NCBI GenBank assembly: GCA_021772195.1
Contig: JAJFML010000181.1
Coordinates: 1 to 6,534 of the forward strand
Direction of reading: 5' to 3'
DNA: 6,534 bases
Source: Chlamydiota bacterium
GTDB taxonomy: Bacteria > Chlamydiota > Chlamydiia > Chlamydiales > SM23-39
The notes beneath the pieces are model-generated. The model ran no database searches, was not told the DNA's origin, and saw only the letters and a list, made by a program, of their open reading frames with translations. Below, piece after piece: positions 1 to 5,607 of the stretch. Numbering within the stretch: position 1 is the first letter of the stretch; every line of letters starts with the position of its first letter. The position numbers and the translations under genes are program-made.

Positions 1-1191
1 CTTTTAACTTCTCCGGTAAAAAACGTACATCAACCCAAATATTTTGGGAATTATGATCATACAAATGTACTTGTTGCCTTAACTCATCAAGGCTTTTATA
101 TGAGAGCCCTTGCCATTTGTGAGACGTACAACCCATATATGCGCATGGAGGCTGGGTCAAAAATTATTCATACGCTTCTGCAAATCAAACAATTTGATGT
201 TGCTATTTCCCTTGCTAGAGATTTTAAGTGTACCTACACATCATTGGAAGTTGCAAGTAGTCTAATTGCGGCAGGAGAGGTTCCTCACGCGCTAGGTGTT
301 CTTAAACTTGCTTCAGAAGAAGAAAAAAGGTGCCTTTTTTTCAGCCAAAAAAAGTTGTCGGAAGCAGTGAAAGGAAGGCTATCACCTGAAGAAGAAGAGA
401 GAGCTTTTGCCTTCAATCCGATCGTGCATATTCATAATTTAATGCGAATTGTCTCTTTTTTAATTTCTTTCAGAAAGAGCGGTGAGGAGTTAGGAATATG
501 TGAGGATTCTTCAGACTACTATTCTCAAAGCTCTAATAAACTGATTATTAGTTTGGCAGGTTTAAATAAGCTTTTAACGCAAATTAAAGCTGCTTTGGCT
601 ACAAGAAAAGCCAGTCAAGATAGAAACCTTGCTTCTAGATTGCCAAGTATATTGGAAGAAGATGCAAAAGATGATGGCGAAGAAGAATTAAAAGAGCCTG
701 AAAAGGCGGGAGCTGCGATGCACCGTTCTGGATCAATCCCCGAGAATTCAAGACTAGAAATTATAGATGCATTAATTAGTTTTGGAAATTATCAAGATGC
801 CATTATGCAAGCCAAACGTATTATTTCTGGGGAAAGTAGAGCTGTCCAATACCAAAAAGTAATTAATACGCTTATCTTGAAGTCTGATTTTGAACAAGCA
901 ACTGACCTTACCAATATGATTTTAGATGAAGTAGAATGTTGTCATTCTCTTTTTAGGACGATATTAATGAAAGCAAAGGAAGGAAAATTAGATGATGAAC
1001 GACTTCTCTTAATCTTTAAAATGATTCAAAATGAAACGATCCAAACTGAACTTGGGTTAGAAATTCAAAGTGTAATTACTGCAGAAAGAGGAGAAGAGGC
1101 AGGGTTAATGTTTATCACATCAATCTTAGGCTCACAAAATCTCAGACCTAATGCTGGAGCTAAAGATCTTGAAAAGTGTTCTATCATGTGA
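1..1191 (+). CDS. Helical-repeat (TPR-like) protein with C-terminal CaaX box, 5'-truncated
   Basis: The frame is open from the first base, so the visible 396 residues are the C-terminal part of a longer protein. An ATG at position 100 has only a weak AAGG before it, and the residues upstream continue the same helical pattern, so I do not take it as the start. The sequence is built of amphipathic helix pairs resembling TPR-type solenoid repeats. One set covers about residues 25-115 (for example FDVAISLARDF) and a second about 250-335 (YQDAIMQAKRII, FEQATDLTNMIL). They are separated by an acidic linker rich in Glu and Asp (about 215-240). Such solenoids bind proteins; no enzyme motif was seen. 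The last four residues are Cys-Ser-Ile-Met, a CaaX motif identical to that of eukaryotic prelamin A. A host-prenylated effector is therefore an inference. No transmembrane segment is visible. The family was not recognised. Confidence 0.8.
   Translation, partial: LLTSPVKNVHQPKYFGNYDHTNVLVALTHQGFYMRALAICETYNPYMRMEAGSKIIHTLLQIKQFDVAISLARDFKCTYTSLEVASSLIAAGEVPHALGVLKLASEEEKRCLFFSQKKLSEAVKGRLSPEEEERAFAFNPIVHIHNLMRIVSFLISFRKSGEELGICEDSSDYYSQSSNKLIISLAGLNKLLTQIKAALATRKASQDRNLASRLPSILEEDAKDDGEEELKEPEKAGAAMHRSGSIPENSRLEIIDALISFGNYQDAIMQAKRIISGESRAVQYQKVINTLILKSDFEQATDLTNMILDEVECCHSLFRTILMKAKEGKLDDERLLLIFKMIQNETIQTELGLEIQSVITAERGEEAGLMFITSILGSQNLRPNAGAKDLEKCSIM
1177..1188 (+). other. CaaX prenylation motif (CSIM) at protein C-terminus
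   Basis: The final four codons TGT TCT ATC ATG encode Cys-Ser-Ile-Met and are followed directly by TGA. A Cys, two mostly aliphatic or small residues and a terminal Met is the classic signal for eukaryotic farnesyltransferase. Bacteria lack this enzyme, but some intracellular pathogens use the host one (Legionella effectors such as AnkB are the known case). The motif is seen directly; its use is inferred. A four-residue match can also arise by chance. Confidence 0.5.
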
Positions 1192-1212
1192 AATTCCACT
1201 TTTTTCTAAGTC

Positions 1213-1242
1213 TTGCTTCCTAAGCTATAGATGTTTTAGAAT
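1213..1242 (+). promoter_or_regulatory. Candidate sigma-70-type promoter for the E2 gene
   Basis: TTGCTT (1213-1218) and TAGAAT (1237-1242) are separated by 18 bases, and both resemble the housekeeping -35 and -10 boxes. They lie in the short spacer between the CaaX gene and the E2 gene, 27 bases before the E2 start codon. The area is A+T-rich, so a chance match is possible. Confidence 0.3.
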
Positions 1243-1269
1243 TAGCATCAATTATTTATTGAGGCTAAT

Positions 1270-2418
1270 ATGTCAGGCGAAGTTGAAGTGCTTCTTCCCA
1301 AGCTGGGAGAAAGCATAACAGAGGCAACCGTTGTTCAGTGGTTTAAAAATGAGGGCGACCTGGTTGATTTGGATGAACCGCTATTGGAAGTCTCTACAGA
1401 TAAAATTAATAGTGAGATTCCCTCTCCCATCTCAGGTGTGCTTAGTAAAATTGTAGCTGGACCCAATCAACTTATACAAGTGGGTGCGCGTCTTGCTCTT
1501 GTCTCTAGTAGCGATGCACCTCAAAAACCAACGACAGCAAAGAATGAGACTCCCATAGCGGAGTCAACAGATAGTGAGATGAAGGATTTTCTATCTCCCG
1601 CTGTTTTAAGATTGATGCGTGAAAAGAATATCCCCTTAAGTGAGATCGATCAGATTCCAAGAACTGGAGAGGGCAAAAGGCTTACCAAAAAGGACGTTGA
1701 AGCCTATTCTTCCAAACCAAAAAAAGAGTGTCCCTTTCAAACAGAGCGCGTGAAGATGACACCGCTTCGAAAAGCAATTGCTGACAACATGGTTAAATCC
1801 TTTTATGAGGCTCCTCATGCATCGATCGTATCTGAAGTGGATGTCACGGAAATCTTAAAGTATCTTAAGCAAGAAAAAGAGACTTTTTTAAAAGAAAACG
1901 GTTGTAAACTTACAATTACTTCCTATGTTGTAAGAGCCATGGCGCAGGCTGTGAGAGCATTTCCACTCATCAATGCATCTCTTGAAAACGACACCATCTT
2001 GATGAAAGGCTATGTCAATTTAGGAATTGCAGTAAGTGTTGACCAAGGTGTCATGGTGCCTGTCATAAAACATGCAGAGCGTCTTGATATCGTAGCCACT
2101 TCAAAAGCTATTTCGGAGCTCGCGTCTAAAGCAAGAAAGCATGAACTTCAGCCAGATGATGTCCAAGATGGCTCGATTACGCTCACAAACTTTGGTATGG
2201 CAGGAGCTCTCATCGGTACTCCCATCATTCGCCACCCTGAAGTAGCTATTCTTGGAATGGGAGCCATTCACAAGAAGGTGGCAGTCCTGAGTGATGATTC
2301 ATTCGGCGTTCGATCTGTAATGAATTTGTCATTAACCTTTGATCATAGGGTATTAGATGGGATGTATGGCTGCGGCTATTTAGCTGAAGTAAAAAAACAC
2401 CTCGAAAACCCCTTTTAA
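1270..2418 (+). CDS. 2-oxoacid dehydrogenase E2 component (dihydrolipoamide acyltransferase)
   Basis: This is the core subunit of a 2-oxoacid dehydrogenase complex. It carries the acyl group on a swinging lipoyl arm and transfers it to CoA in the cytoplasm. The lipoyl domain covers residues 5-78, with the lipoylated lysine K45 in STDKINSEIPSP. A linker follows, then the peripheral-subunit-binding domain (about 107-146, starting FLSPAVLRLM). The catalytic acyltransferase domain (about 160-382) has the signature DHRVLDG, with catalytic His359 and Asp363. At 382 residues with one lipoyl domain it matches the usual length of short E2 proteins. GAGG lies five bases before the ATG. No E1 or E3 gene is nearby. 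The lipoyl site and orphan location recall the second chlamydial E2 (annotated sucB_2 or pdhC-like). Whether the substrate is pyruvate, 2-oxoglutarate or a branched-chain oxoacid cannot be decided here, so no symbol is given. Confidence 0.93.
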   Translation: MSGEVEVLLPKLGESITEATVVQWFKNEGDLVDLDEPLLEVSTDKINSEIPSPISGVLSKIVAGPNQLIQVGARLALVSSSDAPQKPTTAKNETPIAESTDSEMKDFLSPAVLRLMREKNIPLSEIDQIPRTGEGKRLTKKDVEAYSSKPKKECPFQTERVKMTPLRKAIADNMVKSFYEAPHASIVSEVDVTEILKYLKQEKETFLKENGCKLTITSYVVRAMAQAVRAFPLINASLENDTILMKGYVNLGIAVSVDQGVMVPVIKHAERLDIVATSKAISELASKARKHELQPDDVQDGSITLTNFGMAGALIGTPIIRHPEVAILGMGAIHKKVAVLSDDSFGVRSVMNLSLTFDHRVLDGMYGCGYLAEVKKHLENPF

Positions 2419-2432
2419 TCAAAAATCATGTG

Positions 2433-2705
2433 TTAATGCTTTTTGAGATCCCAATAGTGATTACAAGAATCGCAGCATTCTTTTTTTGAAGGATTTCCCT
2501 TAGGCTCTGTGAGAAGAGAAAAGTGGGTTAACGATTTAGTATCTTCTAATATTTTAAACTGTTTACCATCCGTATCTAGGCCGTGATCTTCTAATACTTT
2601 ATTAGGGTTTTTCAGCAGTTGGTCTTTAAATTTTTCATCTGTCCAAGCTTTAGCGGTGATTTCTGACCATACTTTTTCTAGTTTTTTTGTGTTTTTCTCT
2701 TTCAT
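2433..2705 (-). CDS. NHLP-type (nitrile hydratase leader-like) peptide, putative RiPP precursor
   Basis: A 90-residue cytosolic peptide. Residues 10-61 follow the nitrile-hydratase-alpha-derived leader pattern: EKVWSEITAKAWTDEKFKDQ, then LLKNPNKVLEDHGL, then KILEDTKSLTH. That is the order of AkAW.De.Fk..Ll..P..vL.e.G, then v.eDT...H, known from NHLP natural-product precursors. In that family the conserved part guides modifying enzymes and the C-terminus is the core. Here the tail after residue 65 is Lys-rich and ends in a Cys cluster (C77, C78, C81 in ECCDSCNHYW). No Gly-Gly cleavage motif is seen, which is unusual for exported members. AAGGAG lies six bases before the ATG, a strong ribosome site. 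The gene lies downstream of icd on the same strand, 168 bases away, and converges on the E2 gene. No YcaO, lanthipeptide synthase, radical SAM or peptidase-transporter gene is in view. It could instead be a standalone metal-binding or regulatory protein. Family call good; RiPP role uncertain. Confidence 0.78.
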   Translation of the reverse strand: MKEKNTKKLEKVWSEITAKAWTDEKFKDQLLKNPNKVLEDHGLDTDGKQFKILEDTKSLTHFSLLTEPKGNPSKKECCDSCNHYWDLKKH

Positions 2706-2822
2706 AGAAGGCTCCTTAGTTTTTCGAGTTTATCTAGTGGCTATAAGTTAAAAAAATATTGATATAAGGTATTTTTAGGTTTGGATGAACGTGATCTCTT
2801 CCATGTTTGGTAAGCTCGTTGT

Positions 2823-2860
2823 AAAAAACGTGAATATTTTGCAATAGCGAGCAGAAATTC
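2823..2860 (-). terminator. Possible Rho-independent terminator after icd
   Basis: On the minus strand, 14 bases past the icd stop, GAATTTCTGC and GCAAAATATTC can pair with one bulge and one mismatch around an 8-base loop. After three bases a run of six T follows. The stem is A+T-rich and imperfect, so termination would be weak. If real, the NHLP peptide needs its own promoter or depends on read-through. Confidence 0.35.
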
Positions 2861-2873
2861 AATATTTACCTTT

Positions 2874-4310
2874 TTAGTTTTTTGCTTGGCTGAAGCCCGG
2901 CTCTTTATCAAAGAGATAGAGGTTTTCCGTCTTGATGACATCGATTCCCATGCGGTTTAGATCCTGGAGGATTTGAAGGATTAGATCGTATGATACGGTT
3001 TTGAAATCGGGCGCGCTGAAGCGAAGGCGAAAGTGATCGACACAAAAAGTCTCAGGTTGACCCTCTGGCCAGACCTGGACTCCGCGATTGGTGATCAGCG
3101 TGAGATGCAGGGGGCCTGCATTTACTTTTACAATTTTATCAAGGAAGTTCTCTAGTGGCGGTTTTGCATAGATGAAAACATCGCAGCCGACAAGTTCGCG
3201 TTTTTGTGGAGGAATCTCTGTTAAAGTGATTTTTTTGAAGCTCTCTTGCTTTTTGTATGAGACGAGATCTAGTTTCTCGGGATTTTTCCCAAGGTTTTTA
3301 GCAACTGCCTCTCCAAATTCCTTTGTTCCTACCAGAGATCTGCTAGAGCCTTCATTATAGATGTCTTTGGTGTGAATGCCATCTTCAATCGTTTTTAGCC
3401 AAGCGTTGTGGATAAGAGTGGCTGTCTCTGATTCTCCAATATGGTTGAGCATAAGAAGAGATGCAAGAAGAAGAGCGGAGGGATTTGCAATATTTTCCCC
3501 TGCATATTTTGGGGCAGAGCCGTGAATGGCTTCAAACATGGCACCGTACTCGCCGATATTAGCAGAGCCAACAAGTCCCACTGAGCCGGAAATTTGTGCG
3601 GCCACATCGGAGAGAATATCTCCATAGAGGTTAGGCATAACAATGACATCAAAGAGCTCAGGTGAGTCCGCGAGCTTTGCAGCGCCAATATCGACAATCC
3701 AAAATTCATTCAAAATATCGGAGTATTCTGCAGCTACTTCATCGAAAACTTTACGGAAGAGCCCATCTGAGATCTTCATAATATTATCTTTTGCAAAGCA
3801 GGTGACCTTCTTTCTACCTTGACGTTTTGCATATTCAAAGGCGTAACGAATAATCTTCTCTGAGCCGGGCCTACTGATTAGTCTGAGTGACTGGGTCATA
3901 TCAGGCGTTTGTTGATACTCGATGCCTGTATAGAGACCTTCTTCATTCTCGCGGACAATGACAACATCCATGCCTGGGTGCTTTGTTTGAATATAGGGAA
4001 AGTAAGAGATGCAGGGTCTTACATTTGCAAAAAGACCAAGTGTTGTGCGGATGGTGACGTTAAGGCTTTTATAGCCACCGCCCTGTGGTGTCGTAATTGG
4101 CGCTTTCAAAAAGGCTTTTGTAGAGCGGATTGTTTCCCATACTTTAGGGTCAATACCTGTCTCAAAACCTTGCAAGTAGGCCTTTTCACCCACTTCAATC
4201 TCATGGATCTCTAGTTTTGCTCCGGCTGCATCCAAAATATGGAGAGATGCATCCATAATTTCGGGGCCAATGCCGTCGCCTTTTGCTATAGTGATTGGAA
4301 TCTTACTCAT
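2874..4310 (-). CDS. icd: NADP-dependent isocitrate dehydrogenase, Thermus/Rickettsia type with C-terminal extension
   Basis: Oxidatively decarboxylates isocitrate to 2-oxoglutarate in the TCA cycle, making NADPH. The 478 residues align well from memory with the ~496-residue Thermus thermophilus enzyme, including its C-terminal domain (about 345-478, ending FDKEPGFSQAKN). Visible motifs: GDGIGPE (11-17); substrate-binding Ser82, Asn84, Arg88, Arg98 and Arg120; Tyr127 and Lys174 (AKDNIMK) as catalytic residues; metal-binding Asp231 and Asp235 (GDILSD). HGSAPKYAG (263-271) has the Lys-Tyr pair that in E. coli Icd marks NADP use. The ATG was chosen because family homology begins right there. A TTG 36 bases upstream would add twelve atypical residues, and neither start has a Shine-Dalgarno sequence. 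Classical Chlamydia lack icd, so its presence points to an environmental chlamydia. Confidence 0.95.
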   Translation of the reverse strand: MSKIPITIAKGDGIGPEIMDASLHILDAAGAKLEIHEIEVGEKAYLQGFETGIDPKVWETIRSTKAFLKAPITTPQGGGYKSLNVTIRTTLGLFANVRPCISYFPYIQTKHPGMDVVIVRENEEGLYTGIEYQQTPDMTQSLRLISRPGSEKIIRYAFEYAKRQGRKKVTCFAKDNIMKISDGLFRKVFDEVAAEYSDILNEFWIVDIGAAKLADSPELFDVIVMPNLYGDILSDVAAQISGSVGLVGSANIGEYGAMFEAIHGSAPKYAGENIANPSALLLASLLMLNHIGESETATLIHNAWLKTIEDGIHTKDIYNEGSSRSLVGTKEFGEAVAKNLGKNPEKLDLVSYKKQESFKKITLTEIPPQKRELVGCDVFIYAKPPLENFLDKIVKVNAGPLHLTLITNRGVQVWPEGQPETFCVDHFRLRFSAPDFKTVSYDLILQILQDLNRMGIDVIKTENLYLFDKEPGFSQAKN

Positions 4311-4317
4311 AATTATT

Positions 4318-4346
4318 AAGTTAAGGTTTTTTTTTGATGAGTGCAA
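4318..4346 (-). promoter_or_regulatory. Candidate icd promoter, possibly giving a leaderless mRNA
   Basis: On the minus strand TTGCAC and TAACTT are exactly 17 bases apart, with an A9 run in the spacer, and the -10 box ends seven bases before the icd ATG. Transcription would then start at or next to the start codon, which would explain the missing Shine-Dalgarno sequence. The -10 match is only partial (TAACTT against TATAAT). Confidence 0.3.
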
Positions 4347-4374
4347 GATCTATTGAAGCAGATGCATAGAAAAA

Positions 4375-4497
4375 TTCAACGCAGAGGCACAAAGTCGCAA
4401 AGAAACACAAAGGGGGGGTATTTTATTTACAAGTGACTGTCCTTCACTCCTTAAAAAATGATCATTTTCTCTGCGCCTCCCGCGTCTCTGCGTTGAA
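4375..4497. repeat. Imperfect inverted repeat, likely dispersed intergenic (MITE-like) element
   Basis: The left arm (4375-4405) begins TTCAACGCAGAG and ends TCGCAAAGAAA. The right arm (4466-4497) is its inverted copy, beginning TTTCTCTGCGC and ending CTCTGCGTTGAA. The outer 12 bases are perfectly complementary and the inner 11 nearly so, around a loop of about 60 bases. Within each arm a degenerate unit of 8-9 bases (like CGCAGAGG, CACAAAG) recurs. Motifs of the form 'acgcagaggcgcagag' are known as repeated intergenic elements in several Gram-negative genomes. The transcript could fold into a long hairpin. No transposase or coding potential is seen. It occupies most of the icd-kdsD divergent spacer. 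Confidence 0.65.
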
Positions 4498-4510
4498 AAA
4501 TTTTAAAGAA

Positions 4511-4541
4511 TTTACCAAAGGTACTTGTTTCGGAATATAGT
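4511..4541 (+). promoter_or_regulatory. Weak candidate promoter for kdsD
   Basis: TATAGT (4536-4541) is a fair -10 box. The best upstream partner is TTTACC (4511-4516), at a long spacing of 19 bases. It lies just outside the right arm of the inverted repeat and 33 bases before the kdsD start. The match is poor and the call tentative. Confidence 0.2.
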
Positions 4542-4551
4542 TCTAGACAGT

Positions 4552-4557
4552 GGGAGG
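4552..4557 (+). promoter_or_regulatory. Shine-Dalgarno sequence before kdsD with conflicting spacing
   Basis: GGGAGG is the only strong ribosome site before kdsD. It lies ten bases from an ATG at 4568 that is in another frame, and 17 bases from the first in-frame ATG at 4575. In-frame ATGs at 4581 and 4587 are farther still. The arrangement leaves the true kdsD start open. Confidence 0.4.
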
Positions 4558-4574
4558 GTAAGAATTTATGATGG

Positions 4575-5540
4575 ATGGGTATGAAAATGATAGAATCCTT
4601 TTTTCAAGAACAGAAAAGCCACCTCGACTATTTTTATAAGAATATCGATATCGAAAGAACCGAAGAAATTTTTAAGAAATTACACGCGTGCAAGGGTACG
4701 ATTATCTTCTCCGGCGTGGGGAAAAGTGGAATTATTGCTCATAAACTTGCGATGACGATGCTTTCAACCGGCACAAAAGCGATGTATATCCCTGCAACCG
4801 ATGCGATGCATGGCGATTTGGGGATGGTAGGAGAGGATGATATTGTGGTCTTTCTCAGCAAGAGCGGTCACACAAGAGAGCTTGTTGATTTACTATTATC
4901 TGTGAAGAGAAAAGGAGCTTATTCGATAGCTCTCGTCTCAAATGAAGAGTCTCCGCTTTTTAAACAGTGTGATCTTTCCATTAGGCTGCCAATTCCTAAA
5001 GAGCTCTGCCCCTTTGATCTAGCTCCCACGACTTCAACAGAAGTACAGCTTTTATTTGGTGATGTGCTTGCAGTTGCCATGATGAAAAAGAAGAATTTTA
5101 CACTGAGGCAATATGCACTCAACCATCCTGCAGGAAGTATTGGCAAAAAAATTACTCTCAAAGTAGAAGATGTCATGCTCTCAAAAGAGATGATCCCTTT
5201 TGCTACTCCTGATTCAAAGCTGCTCGACAACCTTTTTGAACTCTCTGAAAAAAAGTGTGGCTGCCTGCTCGTACATGATAAAGGGAAATTACTCGGCATT
5301 TTTACTGATGGTGATCTCCGGCGTGCCATTCAAAATGGGGGAGGAAAGGCGCTGGACATGAAGCTCTCGGAAGTGATGGTAAGAGATCCCCGAACAGTTT
5401 CACGAGAAATGCTTGCAATGGACGCTCTGCGTAAGATGGAAGAAAATCCGCACAAACTTATCACTGTCTTCCCTGTGCTTGAGAAAGATCAGATCGTAGG
5501 TGTGATTCGCATGCATGATATCTTGCAGTTAGGTGTATAA
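4575..5540 (+). CDS. kdsD: D-arabinose 5-phosphate isomerase (KdsD/KpsF family)
   Basis: Interconverts ribulose 5-phosphate and arabinose 5-phosphate, the first step toward Kdo for lipopolysaccharide, in the cytoplasm. An SIS sugar-isomerase domain (about 40-180) is followed by two CBS domains (about 198-258 and 266-321). Residues matching the E. coli KdsD active site are present: Lys50 in GVGKSG, His79 in MHGDLGM, Glu102, Glu143 in KELCP, and His184 in NHPAGSIG. IFTDGDLRR marks the end of the first CBS domain. At 321 residues it is slightly shorter than E. coli KdsD (328), the difference lying at the N-terminus. The first in-frame ATG is used, with an in-frame TGA two codons upstream; the start could be 4581 or 4587 instead. 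The gene is divergent from icd across the inverted-repeat spacer. In C. trachomatis its counterpart (yrbH/kpsF) sits beside an E2 gene, from memory. Confidence 0.95.
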   Translation: MGMKMIESFFQEQKSHLDYFYKNIDIERTEEIFKKLHACKGTIIFSGVGKSGIIAHKLAMTMLSTGTKAMYIPATDAMHGDLGMVGEDDIVVFLSKSGHTRELVDLLLSVKRKGAYSIALVSNEESPLFKQCDLSIRLPIPKELCPFDLAPTTSTEVQLLFGDVLAVAMMKKKNFTLRQYALNHPAGSIGKKITLKVEDVMLSKEMIPFATPDSKLLDNLFELSEKKCGCLLVHDKGKLLGIFTDGDLRRAIQNGGGKALDMKLSEVMVRDPRTVSREMLAMDALRKMEENPHKLITVFPVLEKDQIVGVIRMHDILQLGV

Positions 5541-5582
5541 CAATTCTTAGTATTGTACTCTTAATTCAAATTTGTTAGTCTC

Positions 5583-5602
5583 CCTCCTTTTTTCATTGGA
5601 GG
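5583..5602 (+). promoter_or_regulatory. Ribosome site facing a complementary CCTCC upstream (possible SD hairpin)
   Basis: GGAGG (5598-5602) sits five bases before the ATG at 5608 and decides that start. CCTCC at 5583-5587 is its exact complement, separated by a ten-base T-rich loop. The five-pair stem could mask the ribosome site in the mRNA and give structure-dependent translation. A short pyrimidine match could also be accidental. Confidence 0.35.
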
Positions 5603-5607
5603 TAAAT

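Noticed and set aside
100..102. ATG at 100 as the true start of the CaaX protein
   Set aside because: The frame is open upstream to the window edge, the upstream residues fit the helical repeat pattern, and only a weak AAGG precedes it.
2419..2446. TCAAAAA/TTTTTGA hairpin between the convergent E2 and NHLP genes as a shared terminator
   Set aside because: Seven pairs with nearly all A-T content and a 14-base loop give little stability, and part lies within the NHLP coding end.
2436..2705. Reading the 90-residue peptide as a true nitrile hydratase alpha subunit
   Set aside because: It is far too short and lacks the exact CTLCSC site and the rest of the catalytic subunit; no beta subunit gene is nearby.
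2741..2941. A 66-codon minus-strand reading frame between the NHLP gene and icd
   Set aside because: It overlaps the end of icd by 68 bases in another frame, is dominated by Lys/Arg/Ser without domain character, and the stretch also holds the possible icd terminator.
3395..3709. A 104-codon reading frame within icd, same strand, other frame
   Set aside because: It covers the metal- and cofactor-binding motifs of icd, which are intact in the icd frame; no ribosome site or family likeness.
4919..5329. A 136-codon antisense reading frame inside kdsD
   Set aside because: It lies wholly opposite the SIS and CBS domains of a clear kdsD; the Ser-rich composition is typical of a shadow frame.
5541..5582. 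Terminator or promoter just after kdsD
   Set aside because: Only very short inverted matches (such as ACAAT/ATTGT) without a T-run, and no convincing -35/-10 pair, were seen.
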